Of a stretch of 64,000 nucleotides of DNA, positions 1 through 8,512 are shown piece after piece (the first letter of the stretch is position 1; every line of letters starts with the position of its first letter). The stretch lies in contig JAWAHN010000001.1 of NCBI GenBank assembly GCA_038889235.1, positions 530,499 through 594,498 on the forward strand, read 5' to 3'. Origin of the DNA: Candidatus Jordarchaeales archaeon. Lineage in GTDB: Archaea > Asgardarchaeota > Jordiarchaeia > Jordiarchaeales > Freyrarchaeaceae. Made by a program: the position numbers and the translations under genes. The notes under the pieces were generated by a model. The model saw nothing but the letters and a program-made list of their open reading frames with translations, was not told where the DNA came from and did no database searches.

Positions 1-272
1 TCAGGGAGAGAGGTTCATCAGTCTTATCATACCTGCTGAGGAAGCAGGAGGGAAAACCTGTCCCCCCATCAGAAATACAAAAGGCGCTTAATATCTCCCC
101 GTCAAACTTGTCTCACTCTGGTAGGAGCCTCGAGAAGCTTGGACTTATTTCGAGGGGGCCCGACGGCTATACCCCGAAAATAGGAGTGATCATAGACGTG
201 CTTCTTTCCGTAGTAACAGATCTTGTGAGAAGAGTTGAGGAGCTGGAGAGGGCTGTTGAAGAAAAAAGGTGA
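1..272 (+). CDS. Winged-helix DNA-binding protein, C-terminal fragment
   Basis: The reading frame is open from the window edge to a TGA and encodes about 89 residues. It holds a short helix-turn-helix type pattern (SEIQKALNISPSNLSHSGRSLEKLGLI, given here only as a description of layout: SEIQKALNIS then SNLSHSGRSLEKLGLI) followed by a basic wing (SRGPDGYTPK) and a C-terminal hydrophobic helix ending in a charged coiled-coil-like tail (ELERAVEEK). This is the usual arrangement of MarR/ArsR-like or chromatin-type archaeal winged helices. The N-terminus and promoter lie outside the window, so the subfamily is not assignable. The gene converges on the thioredoxin reductase gene. Confidence 0.7.
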   Translation, partial: RERGSSVLSYLLRKQEGKPVPPSEIQKALNISPSNLSHSGRSLEKLGLISRGPDGYTPKIGVIIDVLLSVVTDLVRRVEELERAVEEKR

Positions 273-331
273 AGTGATATTCGCAATGGGACGTTATTGT
301 GATCCGCTCGGACGCTATGAACATGGGGGAA

Positions 332-1267
332 CTAGCTGCTTCTCTTCACTTTTTTGACGTACCTTGACGCGCTTATGGCAGCCATGGCTCCTTCTCCCGC
401 CGCTGTTACAACCTGCATTCCGCCGCATGTGCAGTCGCCGGCCGCGAAGACACCTTCAACGTTTGTCCTCTGCATTCGGTCTACTTTTATACAGCCTTTT
501 TCGTCGACCTCCACGCCGGCCTTTCTTACTAGCTCGCTCGTCGGAACACCTCCGAGCGATATGAAAACTCCGTCGATGGGTATGGCGTCCTCTCTGCCGT
601 CCTTGTACGCCACTTTAACGTGTTCCACCACGTCTCTCCCGGTTATTTCGGTGGCTCGGGCTTCGACCACTTTTACGCCTTTCTCTCTGATTTTCCGCAG
701 TAGGTCCTCGGCGGCTTCGAGGGGCGCGCCATGCGTGACTAAAACTACTTCGCTTGCCAGGTCTGACAGGAAGAGGGCGTCAACTGCTGCTTCGTCACTG
801 GAGCCTACGACTACAACTCTCAGCCCCTTGAAAAATGCTCCATCGCACACGGGACAGTAGCTTACACCTCTCCCCAAGAACTCCGATTCCCCAGGTATTC
901 TTAGCTTACGCCTCTGTGTTCCGGTAGCGATTATAACGCTTAGAGACGAATAGCTGCCCTTCCTTGTTGTTACTTTTTTGAGCGGCGTCTTCAGCTCTAA
1001 GTCGATTGCCTCCTCGAATGTCCGTATCTCTGCGCCGAACTTAGAGCATTGCTTAACCATTCTCTCTACGAGCTCAAGGCCAGCTATGCCGTCGGGGAAA
1101 CCTGGAAAGTTCTCTATGAATGGGGCTTCCCCTGCCCTCCCACCCGGAATCCCGCTCTCCAGGATAACGGTTTTCAAGCCGAGCCTAGAAGCGTATATCC
1201 CAGCTGTTAATCCTGCTGGACCAGCACCCAGTATGACTAAATCGTATACTTGTTCCCCTTCACCCAT
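332..1267 (-). CDS. trxB: Thioredoxin reductase (FAD/NAD(P)H dependent)
   Basis: A 311-residue flavoprotein of normal family length that passes electrons from NAD(P)H through FAD and a redox disulfide to thioredoxin or glutaredoxin-like partners in the cytoplasm. The FAD-binding GAGPAG motif is at residues 14-19, the redox-active CPVC with a following Asp near residue 138, a second nucleotide-binding GSS-type turn follows, and the C-terminal FAD motif ends in GVFAAGDC. The ATG at 1265-1267 has a GGTGGT ribosome site. It is monocistronic and convergent to the fragment at the window start. Several thioredoxin-fold proteins in this window (12.2, 13.9 and 53 kb) are possible substrates; that link is inference. 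Confidence 0.93.
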   Translation of the reverse strand: MGEGEQVYDLVILGAGPAGLTAGIYASRLGLKTVILESGIPGGRAGEAPFIENFPGFPDGIAGLELVERMVKQCSKFGAEIRTFEEAIDLELKTPLKKVTTRKGSYSSLSVIIATGTQRRKLRIPGESEFLGRGVSYCPVCDGAFFKGLRVVVVGSSDEAAVDALFLSDLASEVVLVTHGAPLEAAEDLLRKIREKGVKVVEARATEITGRDVVEHVKVAYKDGREDAIPIDGVFISLGGVPTSELVRKAGVEVDEKGCIKVDRMQRTNVEGVFAAGDCTCGGMQVVTAAGEGAMAAISASRYVKKVKRSS

Positions 1268-1553
1268 GTAGTACCACCAAGAGCTTTAGTTTTCTCATAT
1301 CGAATAGTTAAGGTTGAAGTTCAATTTAGGTTTTGTCGCATAAACCGCCGCTGCGGCCTTCACACTAGTTACTGCTCGTTGGTTGTTTTTGGTGAACGTT
1401 GGATGGTGGGTGAAAAGTTGTCGGGAGTCGCGGTCGATGGGCTTTAAGGGTGAGCGGGGCTTGGTTTGTTGTGTTTTGAAAAATCAAGAGGTAGTCGTCA
1501 TAATATGGAAATCGATAAACGTCTTTAAACCTTGTCTTCTCTTGGGGGTGTTA

Positions 1554-2351
1554 ATGCTTCAACCTAGTGTGAAGGTCAAGGTTAGGAGAGTTGACCTGCT
1601 TAAAGGAGAAGTGGAAGTCGTCGAGGACTGTGTGTCTGTGGAGACTGTCGTAATGCTCTACGTTAACGGGGAGCGTGCGGCCACCTTTCTTTCTCTTCCA
1701 TCGCAGTTGGAGGAGCTTTGCATTGGATGGCTTCTAACACAGTCGATAATAGATTCAGTTAACGATATCGAGAGCGTGCAAGTCGAGAATGGGAAAGTGA
1801 AGGTTTATTGTAGCAAAGACGTTGAAGCTCGCCTGAAAGCTTTAGATTCTATGGCTGCCCCGGCACGTGGCTTCGAGACTCCCTTGAACGTCTACTTCGC
1901 AAACGGACTTGCTAAGCCCTTCGTTAGATCGAAGTATAAAGTTAAAGTGGAGGACATATTGTCGTTTGTGCGAGTTCTCGACGAGAAAGCACAGCTTTTC
2001 AAGCTTACAGGGGGCACCCACTCTGCTGCATTGTTCAGCGACGGGGAGCTGGTAGCTTTCGCCGAGGACATTGGGCGACATAACGCCGTCGACAAGGTGG
2101 TAGGTTTAGCGGCGATGAGGAGAGTGGACTTCTCTCGCTCGGTTTTAGTAAGTACGGGTAGGCAGCCAGCTAACATGGTTCTAAAAGCTGCGCGCGTCGG
2201 CATTCCAATAGTGGCTTCTATCTCTGCCCCCTTATACTCCGGGGTGGTTGCAGCTGAGGAAACCGGAGTAACATTAGTGTGCTTCGTTCGGGGGGCGCGA
2301 ATGAACGTCTACACGCATCCCGAAAGAGTGGCGGGGATACCCATTCGTTAG
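1554..2351 (+). CDS. FdhD/NarQ-family protein lacking the catalytic cysteines
   Basis: The 265-residue product has the FdhD fold signature, including TGGTHSAA and the DIGRHNAVDKVVG block, and a C-terminal STGR...KAARVGIP region. FdhD passes sulfur from a cysteine desulfurase to the molybdenum or tungsten bis-MGD cofactor of formate dehydrogenases. Family members carry a CxxC-type motif in the loop before the first core strand; here that region reads LDSMAAPARGFETP with no cysteine. The protein may therefore bind cofactor without transferring sulfur. The ATG at 1554 follows GGGGGTG and a TATA-like CTTTAAAC at about 1523, so longer upstream readings are unlikely. No formate dehydrogenase gene is in the window. 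Confidence 0.8.
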   Translation: MLQPSVKVKVRRVDLLKGEVEVVEDCVSVETVVMLYVNGERAATFLSLPSQLEELCIGWLLTQSIIDSVNDIESVQVENGKVKVYCSKDVEARLKALDSMAAPARGFETPLNVYFANGLAKPFVRSKYKVKVEDILSFVRVLDEKAQLFKLTGGTHSAALFSDGELVAFAEDIGRHNAVDKVVGLAAMRRVDFSRSVLVSTGRQPANMVLKAARVGIPIVASISAPLYSGVVAAEETGVTLVCFVRGARMNVYTHPERVAGIPIR

Positions 2352-2474
2352 GGGGCGTTCCTGGAAGCCCGTGATTTTCAGCTATGTTTCACGTTGACTC
2401 TGAAACACCCTTTCGCTGAAATTTTGTTGGTAGCTGGCGGCGGAAAGGCTAAGGCGGAGGAATGCCTTTAGGTT

Positions 2475-2744
2475 TCATCCGAGTATCTTCTTGAGAACTT
2501 CCTCGACTTCCTCCCTGCCTCTTGCTCCCTCGAACACTAAGCGGCCCGTCTTGTAGACCTTTAACACTTTCCCCTCATAGGACACATCAAACATTAGTCC
2601 TGACAGAGAGCGTAACACTTTGCCTCGCTCTACAATTTTCCTTATAGCCTCATCTTTCTTGGATTGCTTGAATGTGACTATGAAGTCTCTTCCCTCACCA
2701 CAGGCTTCCTCTATGCTGGCGACGTATTCCTCGAGTTTTACCGT
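2475..2744 (-). CDS. Small TBP-fold-like protein with apparent ACG start
   Basis: An open frame of 89 residues immediately follows the SufS-type desulfurase and overlaps its last codons. The C-terminal half (FDVSYEGKVLKVYKTGRLVF then EGARGREEVEEVLKKIL) resembles the strand-helix repeat of TBP-like domains, for example the N-terminal domain of RNase HIII; this is a pattern match only. There is no ATG, GTG or TTG between the upstream in-frame stop at about 2796 and residue 46. A strong GGAGGGG site is followed after TTAAA by ACG GTA AAA, so ACG at 2742-2744 is the probable start. Codon use and charge pattern look fully coding. The context suggests a role linked to Fe-S or sulfur transfer, but the function is unknown. 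Confidence 0.6.
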   Translation of the reverse strand, partial: TVKLEEYVASIEEACGEGRDFIVTFKQSKKDEAIRKIVERGKVLRSLSGLMFDVSYEGKVLKVYKTGRLVFEGARGREEVEEVLKKILG

Positions 2745-3979
2745 TTTAACCCCTCCGATAACTCTTTCAAGACTCCAACGAAGCGATCCACTTCTTCACG
2801 CGTATTGTAGACGTAGAAACTTGCCCTGACTGATGCTTTTAAACCTAGGCGCTGGTGTAATGGTTGAGCACAGTGGAGGCCGCTTCGAACCATTATTCCG
2901 AACTGATCGAGTAGTAGCGCTAAGTCGTGTGAGGATAGGCCAGCCATGTTAAACGGTATTATTCCACTCCTGTCAACGTTCTTGTTTGGACCATAAACAT
3001 CTAAACCGCCTATTTCTGCGAGCTTGTCTAGAGCGTATTTAGTTAGATTTCTCTCGTGCGCGTACACGTTTTCCATGCCCAACCGTTTCAGGTACCTTAC
3101 CGCTTCCATGAGGCCTATGGCGCCACATACGTTAGGCGTCCCAGCTTCGAACTTCCAGGGCAGCTCGTTCCACGATATTTTGAGGTTCTTTTCGACGGGG
3201 TCGTACCTCACTTCCCTTATCATGCCGCCTCCGAGGAGGAATGGTTCTCCTTCCTCTAGAAGCTCGCGCTTAGCGTAAAGTACGCCTATTCCCGTCGGTC
3301 CAAGCATCTTGTGGCCTGAAAAGGCTAGGAAGTCGATGTCAAGTTTTTTGACGTCTACTGGAATGTGAGGGACCGACTGTGCCCCGTCCACGAGGACCAA
3401 CGCGCCATGGTCGTGTGCAAGCTTCGAGATTCTCTTCACGTCGTTTATTACGCCTGTAACGTTTGAAACATGCGTCACGCAAACCAGTCGAGTCTTCCCC
3501 GTCATAAGCTGTTCTAAGTTCTCGTAATTTAGCGTGCCATCGCTATTGACGTCCGCGTATTTAACTTTAAACTTCCTAATTTTTGAAAGAGATTCCCACG
3601 GAACCAAGTTGCTGTGGTGTTCCATTAACGTGACGACCACTTCGTCTTCAGGGTTCAGCTTTAACCCCCAAGAGTAGGCGACAAGGTTTATCGCTTCGGT
3701 GGCGTTTTTCGTAAAGACCACTTCCTCGTAGCTCTCCGCGTTTATGAATCTCGCCACTTCTTCGTGCGCTTTCTCGTAGAGCTCGGTCGCCTCCTGGGAC
3801 AATGTGTGAATAGCTCTGTGTATGTTGGCATTGCTTCTTTCGTAAAACTCCTTCATTGCCTCTATCACGCTTCTCGGCTTTTGCGAGGTAGCAGCGTTGT
3901 CAAAGTATATCAAAGGGTAGCCGTTCACTGTCCTCTTGAGTATGGGGAAATCCTCCCTGACCTCGTATGGGTCAAACAA
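2738..3979 (-). CDS. sufS: SufS-type cysteine desulfurase
   Basis: A 413-residue PLP enzyme that takes sulfur from L-cysteine as a protein persulfide, leaving alanine. The N-terminus YFDNAATSQKP, the PLP lysine in SGHKMLGP (about residue 224) and the catalytic loop RSGLHCAQP (Cys near residue 367) are the class II (SufS/CsdA) signatures. It is the third gene of a four-gene minus-strand operon; its ATG overlaps the end of the IscU scaffold gene by 8 bp, which implies coupled translation. Having a class II desulfurase directly after a scaffold and a second class I type desulfurase suggests division of labour between Fe-S assembly and other sulfur transfer. Confidence 0.95.
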   Translation of the reverse strand: MFDPYEVREDFPILKRTVNGYPLIYFDNAATSQKPRSVIEAMKEFYERSNANIHRAIHTLSQEATELYEKAHEEVARFINAESYEEVVFTKNATEAINLVAYSWGLKLNPEDEVVVTLMEHHSNLVPWESLSKIRKFKVKYADVNSDGTLNYENLEQLMTGKTRLVCVTHVSNVTGVINDVKRISKLAHDHGALVLVDGAQSVPHIPVDVKKLDIDFLAFSGHKMLGPTGIGVLYAKRELLEEGEPFLLGGGMIREVRYDPVEKNLKISWNELPWKFEAGTPNVCGAIGLMEAVRYLKRLGMENVYAHERNLTKYALDKLAEIGGLDVYGPNKNVDRSGIIPFNMAGLSSHDLALLLDQFGIMVRSGLHCAQPLHQRLGLKASVRASFYVYNTREEVDRFVGVLKELSEGLKR

Positions 3980-4496
3980 CGCTGCCGCCCCCCATTTTTT
4001 TGGCGAGCCTCTTAGCCAGCTCTTCCTCCTCTAAGGCCTGCCTTTCCTCGAAGGTCAACTCCTCCGGGAGCCAGTCTGGCTTACTCCCTGTCCTCCTATA
4101 GTAGTCCCTTATGGCCCTCCTCATCGCTCCGACGGCTAGCACACCACAATGGAACTTGACTGAGGGTAAGCCTCCAACCTCCTCTGAAACCTGCTTCCAA
4201 GAGATGTTCCAGGCGTCCTTCAGCGTCTTACCTTTAACCATTTCGGTCAGAATGCTGGCTGTTGCGATGTTTGCAGCGCACCCGTAGCTTTCGAAGCTAG
4301 CTTTCTCAATGACCTCGCCTTCGCCCACCTTAAGGTAGAAGGTTATCATGTCCCCGCACATGGGGTTTCCTGCGACTGCCCAGGCATCCGCGTCATCCAT
4401 CCTTCCAAGGTTCTTTGGGTTCCTAAAGAGCTCCAAAACCTTTGGACTGTAGGGAAGCGGCGCACGCGACAACCCACTAACCCCCCATGCTCCCAT
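3972..4496 (-). CDS. iscU: IscU/NifU-type Fe-S cluster scaffold
   Basis: The 174-residue protein is an IscU-fold scaffold on which [2Fe-2S] and [4Fe-4S] clusters are assembled. The three ligand cysteines are visible at residues 47 (NPMCGD), 73 (YGCAAN) and 117 (FHCGVLA). It lacks the LPPVK loop used for HscA/DnaK recognition but has a C-terminal extension rich in Glu and Lys (from about residue 145), as in many archaeal and SUF-linked U proteins. The ATG at 4494-4496 lies 20 bp inside the end of the upstream desulfurase gene. The start is uncertain by a few codons because the family core begins near residue 14 (PYSPKVLELF). Confidence 0.93.
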   Translation of the reverse strand: MGAWGVSGLSRAPLPYSPKVLELFRNPKNLGRMDDADAWAVAGNPMCGDMITFYLKVGEGEVIEKASFESYGCAANIATASILTEMVKGKTLKDAWNISWKQVSEEVGGLPSVKFHCGVLAVGAMRRAIRDYYRRTGSKPDWLPEELTFEERQALEEEELAKRLAKKMGGGSVV

Positions 4497-5694
4497 ATAT
4501 CATTCTAAGCCTGGACACAGATTCGCGCAGAGACTGAAGAACGTAGTCTATGTCCTCGTCGGTGTGGTATCGTGTAACCTTCATTAGAATGCTCCCATGA
4601 GCCTCCTCAAACCTCCTCCCAATGGCAAGAAGCACGTGACTAGGCTGGAGTATACGCCTCGTGCACGCACTTCCACTAGAGACATAAACTCCCTTTAAAC
4701 TAAGCTCCACGGTCAACGATTCGCCCTCACATTTGAGGAAGCTTATGTTGACGTTGTCCGGCGCCCTTTTGTCGCCCAGCGGCCCGTTCAGAAGGGTACC
4801 ATCTATGCTGCTCAAAACTCCACTTATGAGCTTGTCCCTTAGCTTCTTCATCCGCGCGACGTTCATGTCGAAGTTGTTGAACGCTTTATCCGAAGCCGCT
4901 GCGAAACCAACAATCAGAGGAGTGTTTTCGACGCCAGGCCACAGCTTCTGCGTTCCAAACTGGCCCTCCAATATTTTCTCGACGGAGACGCCGCTTCTAA
5001 CGTAAAGGGCGCCAACCCCCCTTGGTCCCAGAATTTTGTAGCTGCTTATGGTCGCTAAGTCCACGCCTAGTCGATTTACATCAAACTTTACCCGCCCGTA
5101 AGCGTCGGAAGCGTCTGTGTGAAAGACTGCCTCAGGGCTCTTGTCTTTCACTATTTCGACTGCCTCCCTAATTGGCTCAATTGTTCCAATTTCGTTGTTT
5201 ACGGCCATGAAGCTAGCTAAAATTACTTCGCGGTCGGCGAACTCCTTCAACTTTTCGAGGTCGATGAATCCTTCGCTGTCAACTGGAACTTTCACTGTTA
5301 TGAAGCCGTAGTTTTCCAGCATGCGGCAAACGTGGAGGACACTTAAGGGTTCGATCTCGGACACAAGTATCTTCCGCCCCTTCTCCCTTTGCTTAAGGGA
5401 GACACCCATGATAGCGAGGTTGTTCGCCTCAGTCTCGCCTGGGGTGAAGTTCACCTCCTCCGGCTCCTTGGCACCGATGAATCTGGCAACTTTCTCGGCG
5501 GACTTCCAGATAGCGTCGTAGGCTTCCCATCCCGGCTTGTGTGTAAGAGTTGGGTTCCCATAAGCAATTTTGTTGAAATAAGGTAACATTACTTCGAGGA
5601 CCTCGTCTGGAACCCAGCTCGAGTTTTCTATGTCAAGGTAGACCTCTTTCTTGAGCTCACCATGTGCTTTGATGAGCTCCTCAACGCCGCTCAT
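4477..5694 (-). CDS. NifS/IscS-like cysteine desulfurase
   Basis: First gene of the Fe-S operon. The product is a class V aminotransferase-fold PLP enzyme: the N-terminus YLDIENSSWVPDEVLEVMLPYF parallels the YLDNNATT of NifS (shown split: YLDIENSSWV, DEVLEVMLPYF), the PLP lysine is in SSYKILGPRG and the active cysteine in SSGSACTRR. In the first strand the usual NNATT is changed to ENSSW, so it may be a divergent subtype. I chose ATG 5694 (about 405 residues, normal for the family); a TTG at 5772 would add 26 residues unlike the family, although a TATA-like box at 5795-5804 would put the transcript start close to that TTG. Confidence 0.87.
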   Translation of the reverse strand: MSGVEELIKAHGELKKEVYLDIENSSWVPDEVLEVMLPYFNKIAYGNPTLTHKPGWEAYDAIWKSAEKVARFIGAKEPEEVNFTPGETEANNLAIMGVSLKQREKGRKILVSEIEPLSVLHVCRMLENYGFITVKVPVDSEGFIDLEKLKEFADREVILASFMAVNNEIGTIEPIREAVEIVKDKSPEAVFHTDASDAYGRVKFDVNRLGVDLATISSYKILGPRGVGALYVRSGVSVEKILEGQFGTQKLWPGVENTPLIVGFAAASDKAFNNFDMNVARMKKLRDKLISGVLSSIDGTLLNGPLGDKRAPDNVNISFLKCEGESLTVELSLKGVYVSSGSACTRRILQPSHVLLAIGRRFEEAHGSILMKVTRYHTDEDIDYVLQSLRESVSRLRMIYGSMGG

Positions 5695-5794
5695 TCCAGA
5701 AACCAGCTCCCGGCAAACTTTATCCCTAAAACTAGTTTCACGACAAGCTATAAGGGTTTCGTTTTTAAACAAAAAATGCGCTTAACTTGAAAAA

Positions 5795-5804
5795 GCTTTT
5801 ATTT
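5795..5804 (-). promoter_or_regulatory. TATA-like box for the desulfurase-IscU-SufS operon
   Basis: The minus strand reads AAATAAAAGC, a good archaeal TATA-box match, about 25 nt before position 5772 and about 105 nt before the preferred ATG. The divergent protease gene starts 60 bp away, so the 170-bp interval must serve both directions. Confidence 0.4.
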
Positions 5805-5864
5805 CCCTACGGCACCAGTCCAATAAGCAGGAACTATTGGAGCCAAAACCAGCTGCAAAGGTGA

Positions 5865-7055
5865 GTGGTGAAAATTTTCGCCGCACCCCCATTTGACTTT
5901 GACTTGATTTCGAGCCTTGTAGCCTCCGAGTTTGCTGTATCAGACGCATTCCTAGACGAGGAGGGCACGCCGACATTCATCCTTCCCCCAGACCAGGAGA
6001 CGAAGAAACCCTTCAAACGCCTCCTCGAAAAACTGAGGCTCTACAACCTACTAGCTGTCATGCGCTATGCCAGCTTAGATGCGGCATACGTGAGTCTTTC
6101 AGAGGGCGACTATCCGAAAACAGAAAAGGTGATAGTGTTAAAGGTCTTCCCAATGGAGGAGAGGAAGAGGAGGAGCCCCTTGATCAATGCAGCCCTCCTT
6201 GCTGTTACAACTTTAACGATAATGATGGCTGGTTACAACTTTGCTAACGAGTTCAACAACAGCCTTTTCCTGCTATCCCTTTTTGGACTTCCCCCAATGT
6301 ATTACTATCAGCCTCCATTAATTCACGCGATATATTACACACTCGCGATATACGGAATAATAGGACTTCACGAAATGGCACATTACTTTGTGTCCAAGGT
6401 AAGGGGAGTAAAGGCCACACTACCATATTTTATACCGGGATGGCCGTTCGGAACCTTTGGTGCTCTCATAATGCAGGAGACGCCAGTCGCAAATAGGGAC
6501 GAGCTTTTCGACGTGGGTATTAGTGGCCCGCTAACAAGCCTTGTGATAGCAGTCATAGCGACCATAGCTGGAATTTTGATAGCACCCGTGATACCGTGGC
6601 CTGTAGTCTATGAGATGGAAAGACTTTCGAGGGAGATTCAGGTTCAATTACTTAGCCCGTTACCAACACCAATCTTGTATGAACTGATTAGAGGACTGGT
6701 ACCTAAGCCGGTTTACGGTGTGGATTTGCTTAACCCGCTTCTCTGGGCTTCATGGGCCGGCATGTTAATCGTCGCCCTTAACCTCTTTCCGATAGGACAG
6801 CTTGACGGGGGGCACTGTGCCCGAGCTGTGCTAGGTATGAGGGCGCATTACATCGCGTCGATAATCTCAGCTGTGGTCATGGCGCTGCTAGGATATTTCC
6901 CCATGGCACTATTGGCCCTCCTGCTCTCCATAAGAGGGCACCCTGGACCATTAGACGACGTGTCTAAAGTGACTACTTCAAGGAAGATAGGGTTTATTGC
7001 ATGCATCATCCTGGCGATACTCTGCATACCGCCACTGACTTTCTCGTTATTCTAA
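5865..7055 (+). CDS. Site-2 protease family (M50) intramembrane metalloprotease
   Basis: A 396-residue membrane protein with about 110 cytoplasmic N-terminal residues followed by six or more hydrophobic segments. Zinc ligands of the family are visible: HEMAH (the HExxH, near residue 169) inside a membrane helix and the later NLFPIGQLDGGH, which supplies the third ligand. Such proteases cleave transmembrane segments of regulators or remove signal peptide remnants. The translation starts at GTG 5865 or the adjacent GTG 5868. It is a single gene between two minus-strand units, so its substrate cannot be guessed from neighbours. Confidence 0.9.
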   Translation: MVKIFAAPPFDFDLISSLVASEFAVSDAFLDEEGTPTFILPPDQETKKPFKRLLEKLRLYNLLAVMRYASLDAAYVSLSEGDYPKTEKVIVLKVFPMEERKRRSPLINAALLAVTTLTIMMAGYNFANEFNNSLFLLSLFGLPPMYYYQPPLIHAIYYTLAIYGIIGLHEMAHYFVSKVRGVKATLPYFIPGWPFGTFGALIMQETPVANRDELFDVGISGPLTSLVIAVIATIAGILIAPVIPWPVVYEMERLSREIQVQLLSPLPTPILYELIRGLVPKPVYGVDLLNPLLWASWAGMLIVALNLFPIGQLDGGHCARAVLGMRAHYIASIISAVVMALLGYFPMALLALLLSIRGHPGPLDDVSKVTTSRKIGFIACIILAILCIPPLTFSLF

Positions 7056-7108
7056 GTAAGCATTGACTTGTCGGTGAGGAAAAAGAAAAAAAACCGAGAA
7101 ATTTGTTC

Positions 7109-8386
7109 TCAGTGGGAGCTGAGATTCTTTTCCTCCTTCTTTATTGCGAGCACAGCTGCTCCATGCGGTACGACTTTAACTTTCGCGTCTTTTCCAGCAA
7201 TTTCGAGGGCTTGCCTTAACCCTTCCTGTGGGTCTTCTATTGGAGTTATGTTGAACACTTTTTCCACTTCTTCCGGGGGAAGAGACGACATCATGAATAT
7301 TCTCACTTTTCGTAAGGCTTTCGCCAGGTAGTATGCTTTGTGTCCGCCCATTTTGAACTCGCTTTTGAGCCTCCGCTCCATTTCTTCTACGCTTAGTTTT
7401 TGCTTCATCCACTCGTGGAAAACTTGGTTTCCAACACCTTCTCTGCACTCTGCTAGGAAAACCACGCATCCTCCATTCTTCACTATCGGGAGAACGTTGT
7501 CCAGCGCTTTGTGGGCTTGATAGAGGTCGATGTCCTTCGGATACCCCCCGGCGCTCACTACCACTATATCGGCCGGCTCGCTCTCGGCTTTGTAGAGAGC
7601 GTCAACAAGCCGTACACCCTCCATAAACGCCGCCTCGAGGTCCCCGCTGAAAGCCTGAACTATCTTACCGTCAGTATTCTGCACTACGTTGACTATGAAG
7701 TCTGGCTTCGCTAGGCGAGCTGCTTCTGTCATGTCAAGGTGCACTGGGTTACCGTTAAGGACGCCGCTCCTAGCGGCTGGGTGAAGCATCATGGCGTGGT
7801 TGAAAAGTATCGTTTCCCGCGCTGAAACGCCGGGGAGTATGCTTTTCCGCCCCCCCGTGTACCCTGCATAATAGTGGAAAGTGATGTCTCCTGTAAGTAT
7901 CTTCGCGTCAGCCTCCGCAACCAAGGAGTTAATGTAAACCCTATTGCCGAAAGAAGTCTCTCCCATGAAGGTCACATCACCGTCACAATTGTGGCTAACC
8001 CATTCGTATTTGCTCCACACGTCTTCTCCAAGTATCGACTTGGCCTCTTCATCTTTCACTTTCCTATGCGTGCCGCAACCAAAGATTATGGTTATCTCTC
8101 TGCGAGAGAAGCCGATTTCCTCAAGCTCACTAAGCAGCGCTGCCAGAATCTCACGCGTCCTCGTATCCCTTGTGTGGTCGTTCACCACCACGACGACGTT
8201 ACGTTTACCTCTTAGCACCACGTGGAGGGGGGGACTTTTAATAGGGCTTCTAATGCTCCTCTTAACTTCACCTACCGGGTCAGAGCAACCAGGAACATCT
8301 CTAACTTCAAGCACGCCGGCAAAGTTCTCGTCAGGCACTTCAACGCTCACTTCGGTCGAACCGTACCTCAAAGCGAACTTCGCCAA
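7109..8386 (-). CDS. larA: LarA-like nickel-pincer lactate (or 2-hydroxyacid) racemase
   Basis: The 425-residue protein matches the LarA family (old DUF2088), enzymes that racemise 2-hydroxyacids with a pyridinium nickel-pincer nucleotide. Recognisable blocks are NDHTRDTRT, GCGTHRKV (first catalytic His region), the YYAGYTGGRKSILPG segment with the lysine that anchors the cofactor in characterised LarA, and the C-terminal VVSAGGYPKDIDLYQAHKAL block. The LarB, LarC and LarE cofactor-synthesis genes are not in this window, so the substrate and even cofactor loading are unproven. TTG 8386 is preferred because GGGTGG lies 4 nt upstream; an in-frame TTG at 8398 has no ribosome site. Convergent to the protease gene. 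Confidence 0.85.
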   Translation of the reverse strand: MAKFALRYGSTEVSVEVPDENFAGVLEVRDVPGCSDPVGEVKRSIRSPIKSPPLHVVLRGKRNVVVVVNDHTRDTRTREILAALLSELEEIGFSRREITIIFGCGTHRKVKDEEAKSILGEDVWSKYEWVSHNCDGDVTFMGETSFGNRVYINSLVAEADAKILTGDITFHYYAGYTGGRKSILPGVSARETILFNHAMMLHPAARSGVLNGNPVHLDMTEAARLAKPDFIVNVVQNTDGKIVQAFSGDLEAAFMEGVRLVDALYKAESEPADIVVVSAGGYPKDIDLYQAHKALDNVLPIVKNGGCVVFLAECREGVGNQVFHEWMKQKLSVEEMERRLKSEFKMGGHKAYYLAKALRKVRIFMMSSLPPEEVEKVFNITPIEDPQEGLRQALEIAGKDAKVKVVPHGAAVLAIKKEEKNLSSH

Positions 8387-8455
8387 GAAACCACCCAAGA
8401 GGACTGTGGCATGAATGGCTATAAAAAGTTCACACCACCTTTTACTGCAGAAAAG

Positions 8456-8465
8456 GATATATTTT
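8456..8465 (+). promoter_or_regulatory. TATA-like box for DUF4430 gene
   Basis: GATATATTTT lies about 48 nt before the GGGGAG ribosome site and ATG of the DUF4430 gene. It sits in the short gap between divergent larA and this gene. Confidence 0.35.
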
Positions 8466-8512
8466 TGGGTAAATTAACCTATAAGCAAAACTTCCCAGCT
8501 GGGGAGAATGAA

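Noticed and set aside
1383-1553. Longer N-terminus for the FdhD-like gene
   Set aside because: The upstream part precedes a TATA-like box and lacks a ribosome site, while ATG 1554 has GGGGGTG.
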